In this document: positions 50,737 to 60,045 of the stretch, one piece after another
Layout: each line of letters begins with the position of its first letter
How positions within the stretch are numbered: the first letter of the stretch is position 1
Assembly (NCBI RefSeq): GCF_010731815.2
Contig: NZ_AP022593.1
Coordinates: forward strand, 3,658,001 to 3,722,000
Length of the DNA stretch: 64,000 bases
Source of the DNA: Mycolicibacterium arabiense
GTDB lineage: Bacteria; Actinomycetota; Actinomycetes; Mycobacteriales; Mycobacteriaceae
Direction of reading: 5' to 3'
The notes under the pieces: generated by a model
Seen by the model: only the letters and a program-made list of their open reading frames with translations
What the model was told of the DNA's origin: nothing
Database searches by the model: none
Program-made: the position numbers and the translations under genes

Positions 50737-51165
50737 CTACAGATCGCCGGAGTAGTCCGCGCTGATCCAGCGGTCGGGTCGGATGGTGAAGAGCACGCTG
50801 GCGACATCGCGCGTGGCTTCTACGAAGGCGTGACCGCCCTCCTCGCCGAGATAACGGATGGCGATGGCCTCACGCGCCTCGCGGGGCGAGGGGGTCGCGA
50901 CGTCGACGACGGTGCCCTCCACGATCACATACTGATACGGCGGTTCTTCACGCTGAACCACCAGCGTCACGGCGCCGGCCTGCTCGATCAGTCGCGCCTT
51001 CCGCGACGCCGCCCCCGTGTTGATGCGAATGTGCCCGTCGGGGGTGTAGTCGTACCAGATCGGCACGCTCGCCGGCGGTCGGCCATCGTTGGTGGCCACC
51101 GACAGCACGCCGACGCGCTTGGCTTCGAGGAACTGCCGTCGCTCTTGGTCGGTGAACGCTCTCAT
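50737..51165 (-). CDS. PPOX-class pyridoxamine 5'-phosphate oxidase-like flavoprotein
   Basis: 142 residues from ATG 51165. Split-barrel fold: RVGVLSVATNDGRPPASVPIWYDYTPDG, IRINTGAASRKARLIEQ (each given as segment), VTLVVQREEPPYQYVIVEG. Actinobacterial members bind FMN, F420 or heme-related molecules and act on unknown substrates. Stands alone. A second ATG at 51180 is possible. Confidence 0.82.
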   Translation of the reverse strand: MRAFTDQERRQFLEAKRVGVLSVATNDGRPPASVPIWYDYTPDGHIRINTGAASRKARLIEQAGAVTLVVQREEPPYQYVIVEGTVVDVATPSPREAREAIAIRYLGEEGGHAFVEATRDVASVLFTIRPDRWISADYSGDL

Positions 51166-51257
51166 GATCGGAGCCAACACGGGCCGTCACGCAGGCTATT
51201 CCACGCCTCGACGGGAGGCCGCCACCCGAACGGCGTCGGCCTCCCGTCCAGGGTGGG

Positions 51258-51803
51258 TTACGCCTTCTGGGTGAGGCGCGTTCGAGTGAAGTCGACGGGC
51301 ACGTCGAGCGCCACGTTGACGTAGTTGGTGAAGACGTTGAGCGCGACGTGCGCGACCGTTTCGACGATCTCCTCCGACGTCAGGCCGGCATTGCGGGCAG
51401 CGGCGATCGCATCGTCGTCCACCTGACCGCGGCGGTCGACGAGTTCGGTGGCCAGGGCCAGGATGGCTGCCGTCTTCGCGTCCGACGAGTAGCCCTTCTG
51501 CGCGTCGGCCATTTCGTCCGCGGTGGCGCCGGCCTTCTTGCCGAGCAGGGTGTGGGCCGACAGGCAATAGTCACACCGGTTGCGGTCGGCGATGGCGACG
51601 GCGATCTGTTCACCCACCTTCGCATCGAGCGTGCCCTGGCTCAGGGCACCAAAGCTCCCCCACAGGCTCTGCAGTGCTGCAGGCGAGTTGGCCGCCGCGC
51701 GGAACATGTTGGGGACGAAGCCGAACGCCGCCTTGATCTGCTCGAGGGGCTCGGCACGGTCGTCGGTGACGCCCTCGGTGTCGACGAGATCGATTCTGCT
51801 CAT
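51258..51803 (-). CDS. AhpD-like carboxymuconolactone decarboxylase family protein
   Basis: 181 residues. The CxxC pair Cys77-Cys80 in NRCDYCLSAHTLLGKKAG, followed by His84, is the redox motif of AhpD-like alkylhydroperoxidase partners. Helical throughout. Encoded 55 bases downstream of the catalase gene on the same strand, probably co-expressed in peroxide defence. Not the classical AhpD itself, since no ahpC is present. Confidence 0.88.
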   Translation of the reverse strand: MSRIDLVDTEGVTDDRAEPLEQIKAAFGFVPNMFRAAANSPAALQSLWGSFGALSQGTLDAKVGEQIAVAIADRNRCDYCLSAHTLLGKKAGATADEMADAQKGYSSDAKTAAILALATELVDRRGQVDDDAIAAARNAGLTSEEIVETVAHVALNVFTNYVNVALDVPVDFTRTRLTQKA

Positions 51804-51858
51804 GATGGATCTACCTTTCCTAGTGTTTTCTCCGCTTGATCGGGAGTTCGAGGGCTCG

Positions 51859-53313
51859 CTACGTCAGAGCAGCGATGGCGGCGGCGACGCCGGCGCCGTA
51901 GGCGGGATCCGCCCGGGTGCAGTGGTCGATGTGGCGCTGCTTGACTTCGGGGGAGGCGCCGTCGATGGCGCGGGCGGTGTTGTCGAACAGCGCCTGCCGC
52001 TGTTCTGCGTTCATCGAGCGGAACAGGGTGCCCGGCTGCCCGTAGTAGTCGTCGTCGTCCTTGCGGAAGTCCCAGTGCTCGCCGTAGCCGTCCAAGGCGA
52101 TACCTGGCTCGCGGAAGTCGGGCTGTTCGGTCCATGCGCCGACACTGTTGGGCTCGTAGCCGACCGTCGATCCGGCATTGCCGTCGACGCGCATGGCTCC
52201 GTCGCGGTGGAAGCTACTGACCGGACAACGAGCCGCGTTGACGGGAATCGAGTGGTGGTTGACACCGAGGCGGTAGCGCTGGGTGTCCCCATAGGAGAAC
52301 AACCGGCCCTGCAGCATCTTATCGGGCGAGAACCCGATCCCTGGAACGACGTTCGCCGGGTTGAATGCCGCCTGTTCGACTTCGGCGAAGTAGTTGCGCG
52401 GGTTGCGGTTGAGTTCGAGAACCCCTACCTCGACGAGCGGGTAGTCGGACTTCGGCCAGACCTTGGTCAGGTCGAACGGATGGTAGGGCACCGTCGCGGC
52501 ATCGGCTTCGGGCATCACCTGGATGAACAGTGTCCACCGGGGGAAGTCACCTTGCTCGATGGCGGTGAAGAGGTCGCGCTGATGGCTTTCCCGGTCGCGA
52601 CCGACGAGGGCCTGGGCTTCGGCGTCGGTGAGACTCTCGACTCCCTGCTGCGTGCGCCAGTGGAACTTCACCCAGTGCCGCTCGCCGGCATCGTTGACCA
52701 TGCTGAAGGTGTGCGAGCCGAAGCCGTGCATGTGTCGGTAGCTGGCCGGTATTCCGCGGTCGCTCATCACGATGGTGACCTGATGCAGCGCCTCCGGCAG
52801 CAGGGTCCAGAAGTCCCAGTTGTTCTGAGGGCTGCGCATGTTGGTCCGGGGGTCGCGCTTGACCGCGTGATTGAGGTCGGGGAACTTCAACGGATCGCGT
52901 AGGAAGAAGACGGGAGTGTTGTTGCCGACGAGATCCCAGTTGCCTTGCTCGGTGTAGAGCCGGACGGCGAAACCCCGGATGTCACGTTCGGCGTCGGCGG
53001 CTCCGCGTTCTCCGGCCACGGTCGAGAACCGGACGAAGGATTCCGTGACCTTCCCTACCTCGGAGAAGACCGCGGCGCGGGTGTATCGAGTGACGTCGTT
53101 GGTGACGGTGAAGGTGCCGTAGCCGCCGGATCCCTTGGCGTGCATGCGCCGCTCGGGGATGACCTCCCGGTCGAAGTGGGCCATCTTCTCGAGGAACCAG
53201 ACGTCCTGCAGGAGTACGGGTCCACGCGGTCCCGCGGTCATGGTGTTCTGGTTGTCGGCTACCGGGCTTCCGGCGGCGGTGGTCAGCGCATCGCGCCGAT
53301 CGTCGGTCGTCAT
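51859..53313 (-). CDS. monofunctional heme catalase
   Basis: 484 residues, small-subunit (clade 3) size. Distal His58 in [12 protein letters not shown], the phenylalanine/Asn region [14 protein letters not shown], and proximal heme ligand Tyr in [19 protein letters not shown]-binding segments are conserved. Cytoplasmic, decomposes hydrogen peroxide. Followed by the AhpD-like gene. Confidence 0.95.
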   Translation of the reverse strand: MTTDDRRDALTTAAGSPVADNQNTMTAGPRGPVLLQDVWFLEKMAHFDREVIPERRMHAKGSGGYGTFTVTNDVTRYTRAAVFSEVGKVTESFVRFSTVAGERGAADAERDIRGFAVRLYTEQGNWDLVGNNTPVFFLRDPLKFPDLNHAVKRDPRTNMRSPQNNWDFWTLLPEALHQVTIVMSDRGIPASYRHMHGFGSHTFSMVNDAGERHWVKFHWRTQQGVESLTDAEAQALVGRDRESHQRDLFTAIEQGDFPRWTLFIQVMPEADAATVPYHPFDLTKVWPKSDYPLVEVGVLELNRNPRNYFAEVEQAAFNPANVVPGIGFSPDKMLQGRLFSYGDTQRYRLGVNHHSIPVNAARCPVSSFHRDGAMRVDGNAGSTVGYEPNSVGAWTEQPDFREPGIALDGYGEHWDFRKDDDDYYGQPGTLFRSMNAEQRQALFDNTARAIDGASPEVKQRHIDHCTRADPAYGAGVAAAIAALT

Positions 53314-53364
53314 GGCGTCTTCCTTGGTATGGGGTGGGATGGGGGACCCGAGCGGATGGTCGAA

Positions 53365-54243
53365 TTAGGCGTCGGTCAGCAGTGCCTGTAGTTCCGCGCG
53401 GCCGGCGGCGTCCAAGGGCAACAGCGGCGGGCGAGGATCGCCCGCGTGGCGACCGAGTAGATTCAGGCCGGCCTTGACGGTCGTCGGGAGCCCTCCGGCG
53501 ACGATGAATCGCAGCAGGGGTGCCAGGTCGTCAAATATCCGCTGTGCGCTGTCCGTTTCGCCGGCGCGGACCGCGTGGTACAGATCCAGGCAGGCCCGTG
53601 GTCTGAGGTTCGGCGCAGCAGTGCACCATCCGGACGCGCCTTCGAGCAGGGCATCGAGTACCAGCGGGTTGCTGCCGTTGTAGAAGGGCAGTTCTCCTCC
53701 GGATAGCTCCTTGATGCGTTGCATCCGAGACAGGTCACCGGTCGATTCCTTGACCATCCGAATGTTGTCGACGTCGGTGAACATCTCGACGAGCAACTCG
53801 GGCGACATGTCGATGCCGCTCGTCGCCGGGTTGTTGTACACCATGATCGGTAGGTCGACGGCGGCTGCGACGCTGGCATAGTGCACGGCGATCTCTCGGT
53901 CGGAGAGTTTCCAGTACGAGATGGGCAGGATCATCACCGCGTCGGCACCGGCGCGTTGCGCATGACGTGCCCGCCGGATGGTGTTGGCAGTCGTCAGGTC
54001 CGAGGCCCCGACGATCACCGGCACTCTGCCGTTGACGACCCCGACGGTGGTGTCGACCACGGTGTCGAACTCGGCCTCGGTGAGGTAGGCCGACTCTCCG
54101 GTGCTGCCCAGTGGAGCTATGGCATGTGCGCCGGTGTCGATCAGGCGGTCGACGAGACTGGCGAGTGCGCCGGTGTCGACGCCCCGGCCGTCGGCGTCGA
54201 ATGGGGTGACGGGGTAGGCGATGATGCCGTGGATCTGTGTCAT
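53365..54243 (-). CDS. dihydrodipicolinate-synthase-family aldolase/lyase
   Basis: 292 residues from ATG 54243, preceded by AGGGAG. Motifs GSTGE (46-50), Tyr136 in VYNNPATSG and Schiff-base Lys165 in MVKESTGD. As it is paired with a class II aldolase/adducin gene and an XRE-cupin regulator, it is probably a catabolic 2-oxo-acid aldolase or dehydratase rather than lysine-pathway DapA. 34 bases separate it from the aldolase gene upstream. Confidence 0.88.
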   Translation of the reverse strand: MTQIHGIIAYPVTPFDADGRGVDTGALASLVDRLIDTGAHAIAPLGSTGESAYLTEAEFDTVVDTTVGVVNGRVPVIVGASDLTTANTIRRARHAQRAGADAVMILPISYWKLSDREIAVHYASVAAAVDLPIMVYNNPATSGIDMSPELLVEMFTDVDNIRMVKESTGDLSRMQRIKELSGGELPFYNGSNPLVLDALLEGASGWCTAAPNLRPRACLDLYHAVRAGETDSAQRIFDDLAPLLRFIVAGGLPTTVKAGLNLLGRHAGDPRPPLLPLDAAGRAELQALLTDA

Positions 54244-54277
54244 TGGGTGCTCCCTGGTCGGGTTGGTGCGGATCGGG

Positions 54278-55063
54278 TCACGAGCTGAGGGCGTCGGAAT
54301 GGCGGGTGAGGGCACGGCGGGCGTAGTAGGCGAAGTTCGCCGCGCTGCGCCTTGGGGTCAGCGTCCAGTCGTGTGCTTCGCGCGCCAGCCGGTCGGGCAG
54401 TGGTGCGATTTCGCCCGCCGCCATGGCGGCGAGCTGCAGCTTGGCGCCGCGCTCGATGAGCATCGCCAGGGAGCAGGCTTCTTCCACGCTGGCTCCGGCG
54501 ACGACCTGGCCGTGGTGGGCCAGCAGGATCGCCTTCTTGTCGCCGAGGGCGGCTGAGATGATCTCGCCCTCCTCGTTGCCCACGGGTACCCCCGGCCAGT
54601 CCGGGAGGAAGGCGCAGTCGTCGTAGAGCGGGGCGATGTCCATCTGGGACACGATCAGCGGGACCTCGAGCATCGACAGTGCTGCGACGTGGAACGGATG
54701 GGTGTGCACGATGCAGTTCACGTCGGGGCGCGCCCGGTAGATCCAGGAGTGAAACCTGTTGGCTGGGTTGGGCATCCCCTCACCCTCGAGTACCATGAGA
54801 TCTTCGTCGACCAGCAGCAGATTGCCTGCGGTGATCTCGTCGAAGCCGAGGCCCAGCCGTTGCGTGTAATAGGTTCCCGCGGTTTCGGCCCGTGCGGTGA
54901 TCTGACCCGCGAGGCCCGAGTCGTGGCCGGCATCGAACAACGCGCGGCAGGTCAACGCCAGCTTCTCGCGTAGCGCCATCTCGCGAACGTCGAGGTGGCG
55001 GTCCATGTCGTCGAGTGCGCGCTGCACGAGGTCGCTCTTCGGGGCGCCCATGGTGTTGGTCAT
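54278..55063 (-). CDS. class II aldolase/adducin-family protein
   Basis: 261 residues, ATG with GGAGGAGGAAG upstream. Zn ligands: HTHPFH (His120, His122) and AHHGQ (His183/184); HDSGLAGQITAR forms the phosphate/substrate loop. Family members are fuculose/ribulose phosphate aldolases, epimerases or decarboxylases of small acids. First gene of a two-gene operon with the DHDPS-like enzyme, controlled by the divergent XRE-cupin regulator. Confidence 0.88.
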   Translation of the reverse strand: MTNTMGAPKSDLVQRALDDMDRHLDVREMALREKLALTCRALFDAGHDSGLAGQITARAETAGTYYTQRLGLGFDEITAGNLLLVDEDLMVLEGEGMPNPANRFHSWIYRARPDVNCIVHTHPFHVAALSMLEVPLIVSQMDIAPLYDDCAFLPDWPGVPVGNEEGEIISAALGDKKAILLAHHGQVVAGASVEEACSLAMLIERGAKLQLAAMAAGEIAPLPDRLAREAHDWTLTPRRSAANFAYYARRALTRHSDALSS

Positions 55064-55085
55064 CTACTTCCTCCTCCGTAGCCGG

Positions 55086-55100
55086 GGTGTCGTCGACACC
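55086..55100. promoter_or_regulatory. 15-base palindrome (operator candidate 1 of the XRE-cupin regulator)
   Basis: GGTGTCG-T-CGACACC, perfect, in front of the class II aldolase gene. It shares the GTGTC/GACAC half-site with the repeat at 55117-55145. Confidence 0.55.
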
Positions 55101-55116
55101 GCCAGGACACAGTGGA

Positions 55117-55145
55117 GACGATAGGACACAAGGTGTCATATCGTC
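55117..55145. promoter_or_regulatory. 29-base inverted repeat (operator candidate 2 of the XRE-cupin regulator)
   Basis: 13-base arms (GACGATAGGACAC and GTGTCATATCGTC) with one mismatch around AAG, about 20 bases upstream of the regulator start. Likely autoregulatory site controlling both divergent genes. Confidence 0.65.
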
Positions 55146-55165
55146 AATGGGGTAATCTTCAGTCC

Positions 55166-55738
55166 GTGAGCGGCCTCTTGCGTGCGGTGCGTCAGCAGCG
55201 CGGAATGACCCTGGACGAGCTGGCTGCAGGCACCGGCCTGACGAAGAGCTATCTGTCCAAAGTGGAGCGCGGGCAGAGCGTGCCTTCGATCGCCGCCGCC
55301 CTCAAGATCTCCCGAACCCTCGACGTGGACGTGGCACGGTTGTTCTCCGACGATCAAGAGGCCGGCACGCTGTCCGTCGAACGAGCCGCCGACCGCGGAG
55401 GCGAGCGCCAACACGCCGTCGCTGCGGACATGCTGGGCAAGGCGATGTCACCGTTCGTCGTACGCCCCGGTCGCCAGTTCGTCAGGCACACGCACCCGTC
55501 GCATCCGGGTCAGGAATTCCTGTTCGTGCACGAGGGCACCGTGGAGCTCAACCACGACGGCCGCATCATCCGGCTCGATGAGGGCGACTGTGCCTACTTC
55601 GACGCGGCGGCACCGCACAAGCTGCGGCAGATCGGCGACAGGGACGCAGCAGTCATCGTCGTCACCTACCACGCACCCGGGGCAGCCCGTGGCGGGGCCA
55701 AGTCACAGGCCGGTGCGCGCCATGCAGGGGTCGACTGA
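55166..55738 (+). CDS. XRE-family regulator with C-terminal cupin domain
   Basis: 190 residues from GTG 55166; an earlier in-frame GTG at 55112 would place the operator inside the gene. N-terminal helix-turn-helix (LDELAAGTGLTKSYLSKVERGQSVPS) and C-terminal cupin with RHTHPSHPGQEFLFVHEG and YFDAAAPHKLRQ. XRE-cupin regulators sense small metabolites through the cupin. Divergent from the aldolase/DHDPS operon with two palindromes between. Possibly leaderless. Confidence 0.9.
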   Translation: MSGLLRAVRQQRGMTLDELAAGTGLTKSYLSKVERGQSVPSIAAALKISRTLDVDVARLFSDDQEAGTLSVERAADRGGERQHAVAADMLGKAMSPFVVRPGRQFVRHTHPSHPGQEFLFVHEGTVELNHDGRIIRLDEGDCAYFDAAAPHKLRQIGDRDAAVIVVTYHAPGAARGGAKSQAGARHAGVD

Positions 55739-55771
55739 CCCCTGGCACGCCCAGATGACAGGCCGAACCGG

Positions 55772-56983
55772 TTACGTCGCCAGCAGCGAGCCTCCCAGCG
55801 CATGGCCTTCCTCGACGCCCGGAAGCATGGCGAAGGTGGCGGAGCCGATCGTGGTGATCCACGGGTTTAGGCCATCGGCAGCGGCGAGCCGCTCCTGAAC
55901 GGGCACGAACTGCTTGGACGGCTCCCTCTGATAGGCGACGAAGATCAGGCCGCTGTCGGTGGTTTCGCCCGAGCCCGGAGTGTCGTCGTAGTTGTAGGGC
56001 CGACGAAGGAACTGCTCGTCCTCGGTCCGGTGGCGGGCGAGGGCGATGTGAGACGTTGGTGGAATCACCGGTATGCCACCGACGTTGGCCTCGAAGTCGG
56101 GCTCGTCGAACTCCTGCTTACCAGTCAACGGCGCACCGTCGGCCAGTCGCCGGCCGACCACCAACTCCTTGCCCGAGCGGTCGAGTTCGTCCCACGCATC
56201 CATCTCTGCTCGAATGCGTCGAACGACCATGACGGTCCCACCGGCGAACCACGGCTGCTCGGAGCCGTCGTCCCACACGTGCCGGTCGAAGGCAGCCTCG
56301 TCGTGGAGGTTCGCCGTGCCGTCGACCTGGCCCATGAGGTTGCGCATGCTGCCGCCGGCCTGGTTCGAGCCGTGGGCGTTGCGGAATCCGCTCTGCCTCC
56401 ACCGCTGCCGGGTCAGGGATCGGACGTTCTTGAGGAGCACGCGGCTGGTGTGCGCCAACACCATCGGGTCGTCCGCGCACAGTTGCAGGACGATGTCGCC
56501 GCCACACCATCGCGGGTCCAGTCGATCGGTGCTGAAGGGCGGCAGCGGCGACATGCCTCTGGGCCGCCGATGCGCCAGCCCGATGCGCTCGAATGCCGAG
56601 TGCCCGAGCCCGACGGTGACGGTCAGACGTGCCGGGCGCTCGGCGAGTTCCGGCTCCGTGTCAGCCAGCGCCGGCCGCCCCTGGGTGAGCCGCTCGGCGT
56701 CTGAGGTCCACACCTTCAGGATGGCCTCGAGTGTTGCCCGCGCACTTCGTGATCCCTGCGGCACGAGGTCCAGGGCCACGAACGACGCGTGTGCTTGAGG
56801 TGCGGTGGCGATGCCGCTCTGGTGTCGCCCGAAGAACGGCTCCACCGTATGGCCGAACCCGCCACCGCTGCGCGACGACGACTGCGTGTCGACGCATCCG
56901 GAGAGGCCCGCGCCTGCGGCGAGCGCAGCGGCGCTTCCGGCGAGGAGGTGCCGCCGACTCACCGCGAGTCCGTGCTCACCCAT
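55772..56983 (-). CDS. Tat-exported Dyp-type heme peroxidase (EfeB-like)
   Basis: 403 residues from ATG 56983. Tat signal SRRHLLAGSA and a possible lipobox LSGC near residue 30. Dyp signatures: GQVDGTAN (distal Asp), SHIALARHR (proximal His) and LRRPYNYDD. Unlike EfeUOB systems no EfeO or EfeU gene is nearby; instead it follows a PCu(A)C gene with an eight-base overlap and a membrane protein gene, suggesting work at the envelope with copper or heme. Confidence 0.9.
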   Translation of the reverse strand: MGEHGLAVSRRHLLAGSAAALAAGAGLSGCVDTQSSSRSGGGFGHTVEPFFGRHQSGIATAPQAHASFVALDLVPQGSRSARATLEAILKVWTSDAERLTQGRPALADTEPELAERPARLTVTVGLGHSAFERIGLAHRRPRGMSPLPPFSTDRLDPRWCGGDIVLQLCADDPMVLAHTSRVLLKNVRSLTRQRWRQSGFRNAHGSNQAGGSMRNLMGQVDGTANLHDEAAFDRHVWDDGSEQPWFAGGTVMVVRRIRAEMDAWDELDRSGKELVVGRRLADGAPLTGKQEFDEPDFEANVGGIPVIPPTSHIALARHRTEDEQFLRRPYNYDDTPGSGETTDSGLIFVAYQREPSKQFVPVQERLAAADGLNPWITTIGSATFAMLPGVEEGHALGGSLLAT

Positions 56984-57515
56984 GGTCGTGGCGTGCCTCC
57001 GCGCCACCGCCGGCCGGCGTGTATTCCTCGTTGCCTCCGGCGAAGTCACGCACCTGGGCCGTCACGGGCAGTGTCGAGCCGTCGTCGAACAGGACGGTGA
57101 CCGCGACGTCGTCGCCGGGCCGGAGAGGCTGCTTCAGGTCCATCAGCATCAGGTGGTCCCCGCCGGGGACGAGGTCGTGTGCCTGGCCCGCCGGTACGGT
57201 GAGACCGCCGTCCTTGGGACGCATCGTCTTGGAGCCCGCGGCGTCCGGCACGACTTCGTGGACCTCGACGTGGCCGGCGACAGCGGACTCGCCGCCCACG
57301 ATCCGCGCATCGTGATGACCCGCGTTGGTGAAGGTGCCGAACACGGCGGTCATGCCGGAGTCGGCGGCACTTGCCCATTGATTGGTCATCGTCACGTCCT
57401 GGGCCATGGATTCGGTGTGTTGTTCGGGCGACGTGCAAGCGGACGCGAGCAGTGTCGCGACCAGCAGCGCGCCGCCGGCCAAGACACGGCTGCGTTGGGG
57501 ATGTTTCGTGGTCAT
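56976..57515 (-). CDS. PCu(A)C copper chaperone lipoprotein
   Basis: 179 residues from ATG 57515 with AAGGACC upstream. Lipobox ASAC near residue 27. The PCu(A)C domain shows the H(M)x10Mx21HxM-type ligands: HVEVHEV, KTMRPKDGG and GGDHLMLMDL. A His tail (RHDHG) ends the protein. Binds periplasmic Cu(I), in other bacteria for cytochrome oxidase or heme enzymes. Overlaps the DyP gene. Confidence 0.88.
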   Translation of the reverse strand: MTTKHPQRSRVLAGGALLVATLLASACTSPEQHTESMAQDVTMTNQWASAADSGMTAVFGTFTNAGHHDARIVGGESAVAGHVEVHEVVPDAAGSKTMRPKDGGLTVPAGQAHDLVPGGDHLMLMDLKQPLRPGDDVAVTVLFDDGSTLPVTAQVRDFAGGNEEYTPAGGGAEARHDHG

Positions 57516-57669
57516 GGAAGGTCCTTCTCGCTCCCGAGGAGCGCATGTGAGGGGTTGGCGGGATCGCACGCGTGCCGAAGCGCCCCGATGGGACGCAGCG
57601 CATACCGACGTGCGATCGGCAGAAGTGGGTATCACTGCGCCACAGGCGAAGTGATGAGTGATCGGCGTG

Positions 57670-58206
57670 TCAGCCGGGGATGGCGACCGCGCGTGGCGGC
57701 GCGCGCATTCGGGTGCCGCCGGGAAGCAGGCGCGAGCGGAGCCCGATCGGTGTCGAGCGCCACCGTCGTGTGGTCGGGCGTCCTCGATGCACGATCGTCG
57801 GGGATAGCCACGCCAGCACCGAGGCGCCCACCGTGTACAGGTGGCCGGCCAGTCCGATGAGTGCGGCAAGAGCCACCGCGGCGGTGCCGTGTGCAAGCAG
57901 CATGGGGATCGGCGGCCACGCGCCGCCCATGCCGTGGTGGGCAGTCATGGTCAAGACGAGGTGGCCCAGGGTCTGCCCCGCCGCCAGTCCGGCCGCGAGC
58001 ACCGCCAGCCGCTGCCGGCGACCGTCGCGGAGGCCGGCGCTCGTCGCAGCTCCCACGGCCGAGCAGACCAGAGCCAACACGACGACGCCGGAACCGCCGG
58101 GCAATCCGCCTCCCGCCGCGGCATGCGCGGCGCCGGTCAGCGAGGCCGAGCACGCACCCACCAGTGCACCGCACAGCGCCCCGGCGCGGGACGTGGCGGC
58201 ACTCAT
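57670..58206 (-). CDS. integral membrane protein of the PCu(A)C/DyP operon
   Basis: 178 residues from ATG 58206. Four or five hydrophobic helices, with the second half containing LGHLVLTMTAHHGMGGAWP, a His/Met-rich loop that could bind copper, and a basic C-terminal tail. No family I can name with certainty. First gene of the operon with the copper chaperone 154 bases downstream. Confidence 0.68.
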   Translation of the reverse strand: MSAATSRAGALCGALVGACSASLTGAAHAAAGGGLPGGSGVVVLALVCSAVGAATSAGLRDGRRQRLAVLAAGLAAGQTLGHLVLTMTAHHGMGGAWPPIPMLLAHGTAAVALAALIGLAGHLYTVGASVLAWLSPTIVHRGRPTTRRWRSTPIGLRSRLLPGGTRMRAPPRAVAIPG

Positions 58207-58313
58207 GAGCCGGAGCCTACCGAAGCGCGGCGATCGCACCGAACGCGTATTCCCCGCGATGGGGGTATAGCTCAGGCCTGCCTGTGCGGCCCGAGCTGCA
58301 CTGAGATGGGTGC

Positions 58314-59051
58314 ATGACGAACGACGACAGCCTCATCGCCCTCATAACCGGAGCCAACGCGGGCATCGGCCTGCACATGGCTCGACAACTCGCTCGCGCC
58401 GGCGTGCACGTACTGCTCGGTTCCCGAGACCAGGCGCGCGGATCCGCGGCCTTGGCGGAACTGGAAGGAGGAGGGCTCGGCGCAGAACTGCTCATCCTCG
58501 ACGTCACCGATGATCGCACCATCGCTGCCGCTGCCGGGCACGTCGCCGAAACCCATGGGCGGCTGGACATCCTCATCAATAACGCTGCAATCGTCGGCGA
58601 CGGACTGCCGGCGTCTCGGGTGAGTCGGGAAGCCATGCTGCGGACGTTCGACACCAACGCGGCCGGAGTCATCGCGGTCACCAACGCATTCCTGCCGTTG
58701 CTGCGCGCCTCGCAGCGTCCGCGAATCCTCAACGTGTCGAGCGAGCTGGGGTCGACCCGTCTGGTCAATGACCCGGAATGGCAATACACCTCGGTGGCGG
58801 CGGCCGCCTACCAAGCATCCAAGAGTGCTCTGGACATGCTGACGGTGCTCTACGCCAAGGAGCTGGCTTCCGAGCAGATTCCCGTGCTGTCCGTAAGCCC
58901 CGGCTACCGAGCCACCGGACTCAGCGGCCAACCGACGCCTGGCGCCGGTGACCCCGCCGAAGGCGCCGCCGCCATCGTCGCCGTCGCACTCGCCACCGAA
59001 TCGCCCACCGGCCAGTTCATCGACGATGCGGGTGAGGTGGTCGACTGGTGA
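58314..59051 (+). CDS. short-chain dehydrogenase/reductase (SDR)
   Basis: 245 residues. Cofactor motif TGANAGIGLHMARQLA, NNA in LINNAAIVGD, Ser in NVSSELGS, catalytic YQASK. Resembles carbonyl-reductase-type SDRs that use NADPH (SRDQARG after the second strand). Convergent with the CPBP gene, overlapping its 3' end by 35 bases. Substrate unknown. Confidence 0.88.
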   Translation: MTNDDSLIALITGANAGIGLHMARQLARAGVHVLLGSRDQARGSAALAELEGGGLGAELLILDVTDDRTIAAAAGHVAETHGRLDILINNAAIVGDGLPASRVSREAMLRTFDTNAAGVIAVTNAFLPLLRASQRPRILNVSSELGSTRLVNDPEWQYTSVAAAAYQASKSALDMLTVLYAKELASEQIPVLSVSPGYRATGLSGQPTPGAGDPAEGAAAIVAVALATESPTGQFIDDAGEVVDW

Positions 59052-59931
59052 GCGGCTCCCCGCCGTAACCGAGCCTTCCGCGCGTGCCCACGAGCACGAC
59101 GGCAGCGGTGATCACGGTCAGCGACGTCATCGCCACCATTGCCCGCTCGGCATCCAGTGACGGGAACACGTCGGCCCAAAGGATCGACGCGAAGTTGTTC
59201 ACGCTGACGTGCATCAGCATCGCGATCGGCAAGCTTTCGCCCGTGCAGTTGAACACCCAGGACAGGACGACGCTGAAGGCGACGCAGAACACGAGGAACA
59301 CCAGCGGCCGCGACCAGTGTGCGTTGGGCCAGCCGCCCCAATCCGTGAGGAACAAGGGCAGATGCCAGACACCCCAGAGCGGACCGAGGACGAAAACCGC
59401 TCGCAGCGGACCCAATTGGCTCTGTAACCGCGGAAGCGCGAAGTCGCGCCAACCGGGTTCCTCGCCGATCCCCGTCGTGAGCATCTGAAGGACGAGGCCC
59501 GGCGCGTAAGCCGCCAAGGCAAGGGCAGACGGCGCCCGCACGTCGCCGCCCGAGAACGCGGCGCCGGCCACCAACATGGCTGCGGGAACTCCGAGTAGTG
59601 CCAACGCGTACCAACGTCGGGCAACACGCCAACGTCCGAGTCGGCTGCACCAGCGTCGCAAACCCGGGCGGCCGTCTGCGACCGCCGTCACCACGAATGC
59701 CGAGGTAATCGGCCCGAGATAGAGCCCGGGCAGCAATCCGGCTATCTGAGCGGTGCCCAGGACCTCGGGGAACCGGTAGTCCCACACGCTGAGTCCGTTC
59801 GACGACAGGATGTAGGGCGTCCAGGCGATCCAGCTCAGTGCGTTCGCCATGACGAAGAACGTCACCAGTGGATGGCTTCGGATGAAGCCCAGGGACGTGG
59901 GGGCGGCCGGATCGGTGTCAAGCCCGGTCAT
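59017..59931 (-). CDS. CPBP-family intramembrane metalloprotease
   Basis: 304 residues, about eight helices. The three CPBP motifs are present: EEPGWRDFALPRL (EExxxR), LWGVWHLPLFL (FxxxH-like) and HVSVNNFASILW (HxxxN/B). Bacterial relatives process membrane proteins or confer bacteriocin immunity. Stands alone, convergent with an SDR gene. Confidence 0.88.
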   Translation of the reverse strand: MTGLDTDPAAPTSLGFIRSHPLVTFFVMANALSWIAWTPYILSSNGLSVWDYRFPEVLGTAQIAGLLPGLYLGPITSAFVVTAVADGRPGLRRWCSRLGRWRVARRWYALALLGVPAAMLVAGAAFSGGDVRAPSALALAAYAPGLVLQMLTTGIGEEPGWRDFALPRLQSQLGPLRAVFVLGPLWGVWHLPLFLTDWGGWPNAHWSRPLVFLVFCVAFSVVLSWVFNCTGESLPIAMLMHVSVNNFASILWADVFPSLDAERAMVAMTSLTVITAAVVLVGTRGRLGYGGEPLTSRPPHPHRR

Positions 59932-60045
59932 GGTGTCCTCTCGCTGGCGATGCGCCCGGCTGCGGGCGTTAGTAGGACGCCTGCTGGCCTCTCCGGCATC
60001 GTACGTATGAGCGAGGGTAGTCCGCAGTAACCACGCGATCCCCGG

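Noticed and set aside
55772..58206. EfeUOB iron uptake operon
   Set aside because: Only the EfeB-like peroxidase is present; neighbours encode a PCu(A)C protein and an unrelated membrane protein.
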